Source of the DNA: Phoronis australis
Taxonomy: Eukaryota > Phoronida > Phoronidae
Direction of reading: 5' to 3'
Length of the DNA: 64,000 bases
Assembly: GCA_002633005.1 (NCBI GenBank)
Contig: NMRA01000044.1
Location: 400,594 to 464,593, forward strand
Below the pieces are notes generated by a model. The model ran no database searches and had not been told where the DNA came from. It worked only from the letters and a program-made list of their open reading frames with translations. Position 1 is the stretch's first letter, and every line of letters starts with the position of its first letter. Of this stretch, positions 25,601 to 37,034 are shown piece after piece. The position numbers and the translations under genes are program-made.

Positions 25601-27891
25601 GATCAGATTCATTTAAAACTTTCAGATACTGCGCTTTATGTACTGATCTTAGAAACACTGTTAGAATTTTTTTTTTAAATGTCCCCCTCATGCACAAGGG
25701 TTTATCAAAAAACGGGTCTTTCATTATTTTCATCAAAAATGTTTTAAAGTTGCATAAAACAAAAGCAAAATGATGTATTAGAAAACTGTAACAGCGTTTT
25801 TGATATCTCACCTTGAACATTTAATCAAATAAAATATGATTATGTTTTTGACATTGTTGTTTTGCTGTCCATGTACCTTTCTTTTTTGCTACATTTTACT
25901 AAAAGACACGGTCACATGTCCCAATTGAAAATCAAATTCTGTGGGCTTTCCATTTTCAGGAAATATATACTATTATTGATTTAAAATCTATAGTTTTCTA
26001 CATTTGGCAAAATTAAGTTCCTGCATAATCTCAAGACACTAAGCACTGGCCATGTTCTTTGTTTTCATCTAGCAACCAAAGGGCGTCTAGACATTTCCTG
26101 CTTAACATTGATCTAGCCTATCCTAACTTGATTTCTTGTGATGTCATTCTGTTCAGTACAGATGACCTCACCGTCAATTTACAAAAAAGAAAAAAGTTCC
26201 TGCAAATCTTCATTAATTGATCGATTGGGGCGGCGAACGTTGTAGTCTTCCTTCATTGGCTGGTAGATCAGTGTATGCGTATTTTTCTCCAATTAAGTTC
26301 ATGATATTGCGGACAAATGGACTTTTAAGAACTGTCGAACTTACAAGCAAAGGTATGCTAGCAGATAATGACATAGCGATATCTTAAAATAACTTTTACC
26401 AGCCAGGTGATATTCCTTTCAAGAAAAAAGATAAGATTGGTGGTTTGAATTTTTGTGCCAAATCAATGTTGAGAATTACAGAATTACTGTAATTTTGCTA
26501 CAAGGTTGGGCGTAACCGAAGAAGTTTCTCTGTTTCTATAACGTTTATTAGGTGTGGCATTGATAGCTTTGAGGCTCTACATTCTTTGAAGGTGTGGTAA
26601 AAACTATGGGAAGTAATATCATCTTTTGTAGTTTAATGTTAAAAAAGAATTTGGGTCTTTGAACGTTTGGTCAGTCACTTCTCAAAGCCAGTGATACTTG
26701 CAGGTTGTGGAAATGGGGTGGGGCATGCAGGAAAAAGCCACACAACATCTGCTACTCGAGTTCACACATGTATGATTTGGATTCCACATGTGCTATGGAA
26801 TATAGTAGAGACGTGTTTTATTAATTGCACATTAAGCACTAGGGAATTGCACAAAACAGTGCCATTCAGTTACCTTCTGTCTTTGGTACAGTACCTTATA
26901 GTGGCTGAGTATCACCCACAGGCCTGACTAATTATACCATGAAGCCTGGAAGGGCACAGAGTGCAAACTGTGGTCACCATATTGAGGGTGTGTTTTTGGA
27001 ATACCATCCACTGCCTTTTGTGATCAGTCTACCTCAGCTGTGAGCTCAATAGCCTCTTGTTGAGTTGTTTCAACAACTGTACAATCCGTCCCACAGGTTC
27101 CTAACATGGCTCATTTTTAATGAGCAGTTAACACAGGCAATGTTTCATTATTCATGATAGTAGCTTTAGGTGTTAGCATCCATTTCTGTCTTTGCCCACT
27201 TATACATGATCCATTTCGGTCTTTTACTGAATACCTCTGTAAAAATTTATTCCAAATTGTGAAAATTAAACCCCAGGGAATTTCCCGTCCTTACAATGGG
27301 TTGTGGTTTACGCAGCACTCTCAAAATCCAGACCATCGCAATACCTGCGTACCAATGAAAATACTTACTGGATACGTTACCAAACAACGAAAAGTTCTAC
27401 TTTAGGGTGACAATACCACTTTTGCCGAACCCCTCTCGATTGCGCTCGGGTTACGTGGCACCTTCAGCTCATGCTGGTGAGCAGCCTAGTGTTCTCAATC
27501 ATTCATAAAAGAGAACCCAATCTTATTCACCACCACCTTGTGAACATGAGTTTCCTATTAAACTATGACTCTAATATTTTCCCTGGTCGTTACTTCACTA
27601 CAACTGTAGCAGTGGCAATGTCTAGACACACATGCAATGTTTGTACATGGAATCAGAGCTAAATTCTAATTACATCAGTGGTTTAAGATTAAGGCCCATT
27701 AGAATAGTGAAACAGCATGCTCAAAGCTCATCCATCACTCTACCAAGTGATTGGTAGATGGCATGAAGACCTAGACTGCTAGTATACACTTGGCTTATTA
27801 AATAATTGGAAACACTGGCTGTTTGCATAGCTTCTTTCATTATCACTGTGTTGTTACAGTCTAGTAAATTCTACATAATTTCTCCCACGAA

Positions 27892-27937
27892 AATTACTTT
27901 TCAGGAAAATTCAATTACTTTTCAGGAAAATTCGCTT
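27892..27937 (+). repeat. Short direct repeat, two 22-bp units
   Basis: AATTACTTTTCAGGAAAATTC occurs twice in tandem. It is a minor local duplication. Confidence 0.8.
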
Positions 27938-28439
27938 TGTTGTCACCAATGATTTCGTATAAAATATTTGAACAACTATAGCACCGATGTAAGCAAGTCT
28001 ATGAAAAATCAAAGTACGGTCGGTTATTTTAGCAACTGATTTTGGAGAATTTCTTCCGTGCATACTTATCAGGAATGTTAGGAAGGATCCGCCTCATTAT
28101 GATTCCTTTCCATGTGGAATTAGGCTCACTTCAATTCATCCAAAGAAGATCCTGAAATATGTGGGTCAGTGAAAAGCAGTGCTTATGCAATGGTTTCAGT
28201 CTCCCTGCAATTTGTCCCCTGGAATTTTAATAGGAGTTGGGTTAATAGCATAGGGTTGGGTACACTTAAAAAATGAGCCTTTCATAGTGAAACTTTTTTA
28301 AAAAAAATAATTGCAGGTGGTCTGATACACATTGCACTAGAAGTGCACAGGCCTCGCATGTGGGCCCATTGCACTGATCACCTGGAATCGTTTTATGCTT
28401 TATTATTATATAGTTAAAACCGAGCTGAGGGCCTAGAAA

Positions 28440-28535
28440 CCTGACTCGAGGGTTTAGCAGTGTGACCCATTGGAAATCGTTCCCACAATCTTGAGTAAAG
28501 AAAACGATTACCTATCACACTAGGCCAGACTGCCT
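28440..28535 (-). repeat. tRNA-derived SINE head (decayed)
   Basis: On the minus strand a TGGCCTAGTGTGATAGG A-box-like stretch (28,511–28,527) is followed by a GTGGGAACGATTTCC B-box-like stretch (28,472–28,486). These have the order and spacing of a tRNA gene body. Several positions depart from the consensus and the arms do not fold cleanly, so a SINE or pseudo-tRNA is more likely than a tRNA gene. Confidence 0.5.
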
Positions 28536-28754
28536 CCTCTTTCGTAGTGATGTTTTACCCAGTATGTTCATAGTGAAGCTTACTGGGTAAAACATCTGCA
28601 GGAAATGTATCTTTAAGAGTCTTAAATCATATATGAGTTATTTATTTGAGAGAATCATCACATTTCGTTCTTGTTTCTTGCATGTAAGTGGGCACATTGA
28701 TGCTGTCATCTCAGTCCGTCTTTCTTCCGGTGTGCACTACTGTAGCCCCAAAAC

Positions 28755-29505
28755 CCTTGGATGGATATTCATGAAAATTTTCAGGCATGTTTTAACAATG
28801 GATGGATGTTCATGAAAAATTTCAGGCATGTTTTAACAATGGATGGGACAGAAAGTGCGGATTTTCAGATAGATCTGGATACTGGTGTGCCCTCTATTGC
28901 CAATTGTATCTGAGGAGCTCCTTGACAGATGTTCATAAAATTTAGCAAATACACCTTCCCAATTTCAGGTGTATTTGACATATTTTATGCCATCTAGTGC
29001 ACTTTTATCATTTTTTTAGTCTGGTTTTAGGTGTCTACCTTTCTGTTGGCCAAACCACTCTAAGGATCGTTATGAAAATTTGCATGAATTTTCATGTGTT
29101 TTTCTGGGAAGTACATGTCTGACAATGATTTTTGGACAGATCTGAATGTTTTGGCACCCTCTAGTTGGTAGCAATTTTGTTTTTTGCCTTTTGTTCAATA
29201 CCTACCATGTTCCTCGATAGATCTTCATGAAATTTGTATGTGTTTTTTGTGTGTATTTTGGGTCAGATCTGACTGCTGCTGAGTGCACAGTTCCTTAGTA
29301 GGGAATTTTGTTCTTCTTTGCATTTGTCTTTATGGATGTTCATGACATTTGGCAAATTAATAGACGACAGCACAATCCTGTTTCAGATTTATTTGACTTA
29401 TGTTGCACCCCTAGTGACCTTTTTATTGTTTTTGTGCAATTTTTTTGTCACCCGCCTTCCTATCCTAAAAACTACATCAAGAATCGTGATGAAAAGCCGT
29501 GGGTA
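28755..29505 (+). repeat. Degenerate tandem array around a GATNTTCATGAAATTT core
   Basis: The core recurs near 28,765, 28,803, 28,928, 29,070, 29,221, 29,335 and 29,485, mostly 115–150 bases apart, with a 38-bp local duplication at the start. Each copy is followed by a diverged TTTGGCA/TTTGCAT stretch and often a CCCTCTAGTTG/CCCTAGTG word. This is an old, decayed tandem repeat with no coding evidence. Confidence 0.6.
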
Positions 29506-30920
29506 TGTTCCTGTTGAGAGGAGCTCTCCTGACTTGCTTTTCACACCCTAGAGGCTATTGTTATGCTCCGTTTGTGAATAGTTGAAATATAATCATCACT
29601 TATACCTGTGTTGTATGCAATATACACTGTGCTCGCATATCAATGCACGTCATTGCTCTCTTTTCCTTTAAGGGTTATTTAAACTTCAGTTATTTTGACA
29701 GATTGCAGTGAATCATATTCTATCAAACAGCTATTGCCAAGTGGCAGTGACCATTTCTACGTAGATACAGTGAAATTTTACCTATTTCTTTCTTGATTGA
29801 AATGCCATTTTTTCATTTTTCAAGGTGTTCTGGCATTGTTGTGAATGCCCACAATTCCACCTGTCTGCTGTATTGTGCTGTAAATTTGGGAGGTTGTACT
29901 ATAGATGCTTGGCTAGCCAAATGGTCGCTGCATAGAAGCTTAGAAACTATGAGATGTCTGAGTGTCTAATTGAATGAATCAGTAGTAATAATGTGGGTTT
30001 GTATTTCTGACATTTCCACACACCATCAATCACCACATGAGCACTCGCCCAATTGGTCTTCTCAATGAAGCCTGTCCATTCATGAGGTGCTGCTTGCATA
30101 TTCCAGGAAACTGCTCTTGCAACTCATTGGTGGGTACCCTACTCGGGGTGGAGCTTCAGTTGTGGGTTGAACGGCTGTTAATGGGGTCTAATGATCTTTG
30201 TGAATGTAGAATTCGTGCAAGCGATGTTCGTAGTTTGAAAATTGTAAAAGTGGATGCTCTGCGCAGTCTTCATAAATGCAATTTTTTTACAAAAGACAAA
30301 TGTAATTTTGTGAGTGAAGAAAAAAAGAAAAAGCTAAGTAGTGCAGTCCATTTCAGAATGCCCAAATTGCTGTTATTTTATTTAATAATTGACTTTATCT
30401 ACTGTAGGCCCTTTATTTTGAAAAAGCATTTGTGAAGTATTTTTATTAGGAAATGGATAATTTGTAAAATGCTTTTTATAACAAGACCTAGTTAATCTTC
30501 CTGTTGTTTGACAGTCTCAGTGCTAACGATTAAATTCAATTCAACCAACAAGTGCTAATCTGCTGTAACATTTTTCATATATTTCTTGTGATGTACAAGA
30601 GCAACCCTTCTGTCTATTTTAATACCGCATGGTTCAAAGTCCATGCTCATGTGCCCTGGTGAAAAGCAAGTACCTCTTGTGGCCTGGTGAACTTTTTGTA
30701 AACCTTCCTAGGCGAAGTTTTGAAATATCTCAAGTTATCTAATCCTCTATAATACTTTTGGCTGATACCAAAGACCTGTCAATTTCTTAATGGTGACAAA
30801 TCTTCACCTATTCAGTTCTTCAATATACCGGGGACATTATTTTGTCAGTTTTCAACATGATGTAGTTGATGCTTAGTGCTCCATTTATTGTTACGGTATG
30901 GCTTGTAGTTTTTTTTTGCT

Positions 30921-31263
30921 TGGTTTTGCTGGAGCAAGATTGGCAGCCTTTTGAAAATGACAGTTCTGTGGAAAATAACTGTAGAATTGCCATTCATGCC
31001 ATTATATTGGACGTCTCTGTTTTTGCTAAAGAGGTTGCCTGCCTAGCGTCCCTTCGGCGAAGTTTCTTTCAAGAAAAGCGAGATTGGGCAAAGTCACTCG
31101 AGTGAAAGGTTAACGTATTACGAGTTCTCTCAAGACTTTATGTGTAAAACTTAAGACAAAATGGTGGCCACGGAAACGCATGGTCGAATATGTAGGAATG
31201 GTGAATTATGTGGTGGAATTCACTGCTACTGTTCCTTAAGAGATTTTTCACAGCTTTTGTTGG
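30921..31263 (+). repeat. 343-bp duplicated block, copy A
   Basis: From TGGTTTTGCTGGAGCAAG to CAGCTTTTGTTGG. It is repeated from 31,265 with only two substitutions that I can see (GTGGAAAA/GTGCAAAA and GCCTGCC/GCCTGGC). It directly abuts the N at 31,264. Confidence 0.95.
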
Positions 31264-31264
31264 N
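31264..31264. other. Unresolved base at probable contig join
   Basis: A single N that separates two copies of the same 343 bp head to tail. Confidence 0.85.
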
Positions 31265-31607
31265 TGGTTTTGCTGGAGCAAGATTGGCAGCCTTTTGAAA
31301 ATGACAGTTCTGTGCAAAATAACTGTAGAATTGCCATTCATGCCATTATATTGGACGTCTCTGTTTTTGCTAAAGAGGTTGCCTGGCTAGCGTCCCTTCG
31401 GCGAAGTTTCTTTCAAGAAAAGCGAGATTGGGCAAAGTCACTCGAGTGAAAGGTTAACGTATTACGAGTTCTCTCAAGACTTTATGTGTAAAACTTAAGA
31501 CAAAATGGTGGCCACGGAAACGCATGGTCGAATATGTAGGAATGGTGAATTATGTGGTGGAATTCACTGCTACTGTTCCTTAAGAGATTTTTCACAGCTT
31601 TTGTTGG
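31265..31607 (+). repeat. 343-bp duplicated block, copy B
   Basis: Same length as copy A and nearly identical. Unique sequence resumes at GGGTCAGCTGCC. Confidence 0.95.
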
Positions 31608-34600
31608 GGGTCAGCTGCCATCTCCACTGCTGTGCTCTCACAGTGGTGTCTCTGCATGTGTGCCATGGTGACCATGGGGTTAGATCTCACGTCAGCAGGT
31701 GGTGTATGTATTTATATACTTGATCATCATTTGCTGGTCCTAAGACCCCAAAAGTTTTTGGAGACGCATTTTGAAAATTGACCTTAACACCGCTTATGAA
31801 ATTTTTCTTGAAGCTTGGTTACCTTGCAGTTGGTTGAATTTGGAATCGTGTGTCCAGTAAAGTTTGAAGGTGTTGTGGGCCCGAAACTGTGTGTTGTTCA
31901 CAAACCATAACACTATTTCTTATCTTAATAGTGGTTTTAGATTAGTGCCCATGGGGCCTTCAGTACACAAGCAAAAAAACCCTACTGGGATGCTATTTTT
32001 AGGGCCTGTGTGGAATTTGTCCTTTGGAAATTGTGGTAGTACATTTTGTGAAATGTCCTGCATTTAAGGAAAGGTGTGTGTGGCCTGTTCAGAAGTCATG
32101 CATTGTGTGATCATATTTCTTCTTTGTTACAATTGTGTTGCATGCCTGAAGGTTCTCCTGTTAGAGTTGTATCGGGCAGCATTCCTCTGCATGAAATAAG
32201 GTATCAGCTGTTTCTTTCAGCCATTCCCTGTGAATTGCCGGGCTGTTTACCACTGAAAACCTGGCATGGCAATCCATAAATACACCCAGCATTCGCCCAC
32301 CCATTTGCTTGCATGTCACTTGGCAAAGGTTCTTTTAGTTTTAATGAACTAGGTTCCCAGGAATTTGTTCATTGACCCATGCAGTGATCACATATTTTAT
32401 GTTGACTTCCGTGGTGGGTGGACTGGTCAGTTTGCCTGACTTAGGTAGCCAGAGGGATGTTATTACTGTTGAACTTCAATGCTGTTGGGATTGTTTCCCA
32501 TAGTCTTTTCAAACTAGGTCATCCTTGTCATGGGGTCACCAGGCATGAAATGGCACTGAAATGTTCACTCACTTTGGAGGGTGTCATTTGTGGCCAAAGA
32601 ATGTCACTTGCCCTGGGCATAGTATTGAGAAGATTCTGTTGCAGGGGATAAGCAAACAGATGACACAAAGCTTTCTTTTGTTTATGCTGTCTGGACAACT
32701 TTGACAAATACCAACAATCTTCATTTCATCCACAGATAGGATAGTTCACTGCTGTGACTTTGAGCATTGAGTTGGTTGAACTTCATTGAGTATTGGGCAT
32801 CAAACCGATTCTCAACATCGGGGATGCCTTGTGTGTGACTAGTGACAATATTACAACATGGTGACTGAAAAGAATTAAAACTGCAGTAAAATCCAGCTGT
32901 TTTGAATCTGTCCACATCATGTCAGTGGCTATAGGTGGTGCTGTTTGATAATCCCCTTGCTATTTAGTTAGTTGGATTGTTATAGCAAGTTGCTGCTGCT
33001 GTTTTGGGTAATGTCTAGACACATATTTGCAACACCTTGACAAAGCATTTTGAATTTCACTAATGAATATAAATTGAGTTGTTTTGCTCTATAGTTAAGA
33101 GGGTCAAGATTTTCGTCAGTCTGTTAAAGTTCGACAGGTTTGAGGTATGCTCGCAGACCTCGGTTAACTTAAATGTGATCAATTAATTCGGATCAAAGAT
33201 GAGTTCCACTGGGACGTGATGGAAAGAAATTCAGACATTGATCAGTCGTCATTCGTAGGCTTGGAATGTTGATGGAAATGTCATTGTGTTACAATAAAAA
33301 AATTTGGAATATTGTAAGCTTGAAACTAATTGGCTGCAGATTGTAGTTAGGGATTGTCTCAAGAGAGCTTAATGCTAACAGGTCTGGCATGCTCCCTCGC
33401 ATACATATCTGAACCCGATCTGTTTTTGTCATTGAACATAAATAGGAAAACATTAGAAAAAATGGAGACATGTCATTGTGTGGCTCATTTCCCACGCCTG
33501 CTTGGCAATAAATGTCCCATGTGTTGTTCTGTTGGTCAGATGTGGTTAGTCTTTCTCCTTGGTTGAGATTGTGTCAGTGGCCAAGTTTTGCAATAGGCTG
33601 TGACTACACAGCATTTTGGAAATTTTCTCTATGCTTGGTGTTATCTTTTAGTTGATTTTGTCATTGAATTCAGCTACAATTGTAAAGAGAAGTTATGAAA
33701 TAGAACAGAGATGTCGCACTGAAAATGTTTTTCACGTACCATGTGGTCAAAACAAACTCAAAACTTCACCTAACAATTACTCCGATAAACTATAAACTGC
33801 CAAAACTGATATGAGAGATCAAGTTAACTTAGCAATTTACATCGACACTTTGTTAATAAAGGATTTAACTTGGTGAGAAAAGTCTTTCAGATGCTCCATA
33901 CATGACTGCACAGTTCCTCCTTTCATGTTTCTATGCTAATGGTCAACCACCAATGTTTTGCTATGTATCACCACAGTTGGCTGTGTCTAGATGTATTAGG
34001 CGCCTTGTTTGTTTTTATTTCCCCCCTGTGGCCCTCAGCTACTGATACACAAGCCTCACAGTTTCACAGATCCATGATTCACTGGTCATGGTGGTCCCTA
34101 TGTTGCTAGCCCCATGTTAACATACAAGACAGTGTGCTGACAGTTGGCATGACTGACATCACAATACACAAATAGTTCATTAGCTGTCACATTCTCTCAC
34201 ATATCAGGTCCTGGTCCAACATCTTGAATTCTTATGTACAATACACAAAGTTCAGCCAGGAAGATCAATGCCCAGCATGGCAGTGACCTTCACCTAAAAG
34301 TGTCTTGGGTCAACCACTGACCGCTTGGTTTGGGGCTGTGTGAAAAAGCCATCACCACTGACCATTTGATGAGATAAAAAATAGTGTGAGATTGTTGCGG
34401 TTACAATTGCAGTGCTTTGGGAGCTAGCCGATTTTCACCAACCACAAAGATATTTTGATATGGATGTTGTTTTCCTATTGGCTAGTCGTGTCTTGAAGTC
34501 CGATGATTATTTGTGAGAAGCATTGTGTTGTGTTGTATTGTTTTGGATGGGAACACGATGTTTTTATACCTCGCCTTCTTATAGATTTTGTTATTACTCT

Positions 34601-34992
34601 TGTGTTGTTATTGATTGTGTTCAAAATACATCACTTGAGACATCGGCAGGTAAGAGGATGCTGTTATTGATCTGTGGGCAGTATACTGTTGTAATATTGC
34701 TAGCAATTTGCCTCTGTTTGTAAAGAACTTGTGTGCCATCACATGCCAGACATTCTAGTCTGACTGTTTCATTTAAGTAGCTATAAGGTGCCAGCTTGGC
34801 ATTTATTCTGCATATGTTGGAAACAGATTGTAAATCTCCATTGATGTGATCAAAGGAAGATCAAATGGTTATCACTTAAAGGGTATTTTGTACTTAGGCA
34901 TTTTCACACCATTGGTAAAATCTTGTCCGTTTCTAGGAGAACACAATAGGGTTTAGAATTTTTCCATAGAGAATTAGCACCAAATGGAAGCT

Positions 34993-35705
34993 TTTATCAT
35001 TTTCAGGTTCTTCTATACTATAATACCTATCACTAGACAATACTGTGAGGGCATTCACTTCAATGTTAAAAGAATTTGAAAAATGAAAAAAGTGCATCTT
35101 TGGCAATAATTTTTATCTGAAATTGGCGAGATTTTGCCGTACTTAATTCGGGGATATGTGTGGCATTGAGGTGAGCTGGGAAGTTGGTGAATTGACATTA
35201 TGCTAAATATTGAACTCTGTGTATTGTGTGGTTTGTCTGAGATATGGTGCCCCATGCTTCACCACCTCATACTGAACAAGCCAGCTGTGCTAATTGCCCT
35301 ATGAATAGTATTTCATCTATTTATTTTTGCTTTGAAATTCAGCAATACTGTGGGATCCTCTAACATAATGCTCTTTACCATTGTGGCAGTATGAAGCAGA
35401 CTTTCACTTGACACAGTCATTTCAAAATTCTGGTCTGCAAGACAGGCCGCGTTGACAGAGACAATAGGACAATTTCTTTCAAGGTGCGATGGCGGACTTT
35501 TTTCGCAGATCTTTTTCAAGTGCACAGCAGTTATAATTAGACGGCACGAGTGGGGCACAGAATTAAAAAAAATGCCGTGAACTCCCACTGCCTTAGAGCT
35601 ACGTCCAAATCACAGAAGTGAACTTTATGTGGTGTTGAATGCTATCTTCCACGTTCTGTATCGTCAACTAGCGATAAAGCACGTTTCATTATGATGTTGC
35701 TAAAT
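34993..35705 (+). repeat. 0.71-kb duplicated block, copy A
   Basis: TTTATCATTTTCAGG through GATGTTGCTAAAT. It recurs at 36,319–37,034 with scattered substitutions. The 91- and 66-codon minus-strand ORFs in both copies are nearly the same simply because the DNA is duplicated. Confidence 0.92.
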
Positions 35706-36317
35706 AAAAAAACGAGAGCGCTCGGAGGAGCGACACTTGGCGGAACTAATCGAAAAGACGACGATGAGGGAGACGACGACAATCAAGACGATCAAGGCGT
35801 TAATTATGAATAACACGATAGCACGATAACATTCATGTGACTAGCGAAGAAATCAAATAGAGAGCAGACAATCAACTACAATAAAGAACAGTAGATGGCC
35901 CAGCATGACGGACGAGTCATGTCTGTTCCCACATTCTAAAATAGGTGGCGCTATGTGACAGTCTGCAAAGCAAAGTTATGTTTACAATAAGTATTTGCCC
36001 TGGAATTGTACAGTCTACAGAGAGCTATGCCACAGTAGGACACTGCTGGCTGGGTCAGTCTGGGTCAACTAGGCATAACCAAAATAAAGCCAGCCAGCCG
36101 AATTGGAACAACGGTATCCGTAAATCAGCCCGTTCAAAACTCTATCTAAAATGGTAGTTTGGCAAACACGATAACATTCATGTGACTAGCGACGAAATCA
36201 AATAGAGAGCATACAATCAACTACAATAAAGAACGATAGATGGCGCCACATGACGGTCCAGTCTACAGTAGAACAGTGCTGGCTGGGTCAGTCTGGGTCA
36301 ACTAGGCATAACCAAAA
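35706..36317 (+). repeat. Sequence present in one version only, with an internal direct repeat
   Basis: Lies between the two 0.71-kb copies. It begins CpG-rich (ACGAGAGCGCTCGGAGGAGC). It contains a repeated unit: 35,822–36,084 and 36,167–36,317 share CACGATAACATTCATGTGAC at one end and GTCAACTAGGCATAACCAAA at the other, the second copy being shortened internally. It stops at the N. It could be a mobile element caught at a contig end; I recognise no family. Confidence 0.6.
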
Positions 36318-36318
36318 N
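36318..36318. other. Unresolved base at probable contig join
   Basis: A single N. To its right the sequence restarts as a copy of 34,993 onward. Confidence 0.85.
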
Positions 36319-37034
36319 TTTATCATTTTCAGGTTCTTCTATATACTATAATACCAATTACTAAACAATACTGTGAGGGCATTCACTTCAATGTTAGAAG
36401 AATTTGAAAAATGAAAAAAATCCATCTTTGGCAATAATTTTTATCCGAAATTAGCGAGATTTTGCCGTACTTAATTCGGGGACATGTGTGGCATTGATGT
36501 GAGCTGTGAAGTTGGTGAATTGACATTATGCTAAATATTGAACTCTGTGTATTGTGTGGTTTGTCTGAGATATGGTGCCCCATGCTTCACCACCTCTTAC
36601 TGAACAAGCCAGCTGTGCTAATTGCCCTATGAATAGTATTTCATCCTATTTATTTTTGCTTTGAAATTCAGCAATACTGTGGGATCCTCTAACATAATGC
36701 TCTTTACCATTGTGGCAGTATGAAGCAGACTTTCACTTGACACTGTCATTTCAAAATTCTGCTGTGCAAGACAGGCCGCGTTGACAGAGACAATAGGACA
36801 ATTTCTTTCAAGGTGCGATGGCACACTTTTTCCGCAGATCTTTTTCAAGTGCACAGCAGTTATAATTAGACGGCACGAGTGGGGCACAGAATTTAAAAAA
36901 ATGCCGTGAACTCCCACTGCCTTAGAGCTACGTCCAAATAACAGAAGTGAACTTTATGTGGTGTTGAATGCTATCTTCCACGTTCTGTATCGTCAACTAG
37001 TGATAAAGCACATTTCATTGTGATGTTGCTAAAT
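36319..37034 (+). repeat. 0.71-kb duplicated block, copy B
   Basis: Collinear with 34,993–35,705. It leaves the alignment at CAGAAAATGACAATTTG, where copy A instead continues into 35,706. Confidence 0.92.

Noticed and set aside
30037-30435. 132-codon plus-strand ORF
   Set aside because: The longest frame in the intron free of repeats and Ns, but its lysine/phenylalanine-rich tail follows base composition, no family is recognisable and there are no convincing splice sites.
35313-36917. Two nearly identical minus-strand ORFs (35,313–35,588 and 36,627–36,917) as a paralogous gene pair
   Set aside because: They lie in the duplicated block around the N at 36,318; the whole block is copied, not just the frame.
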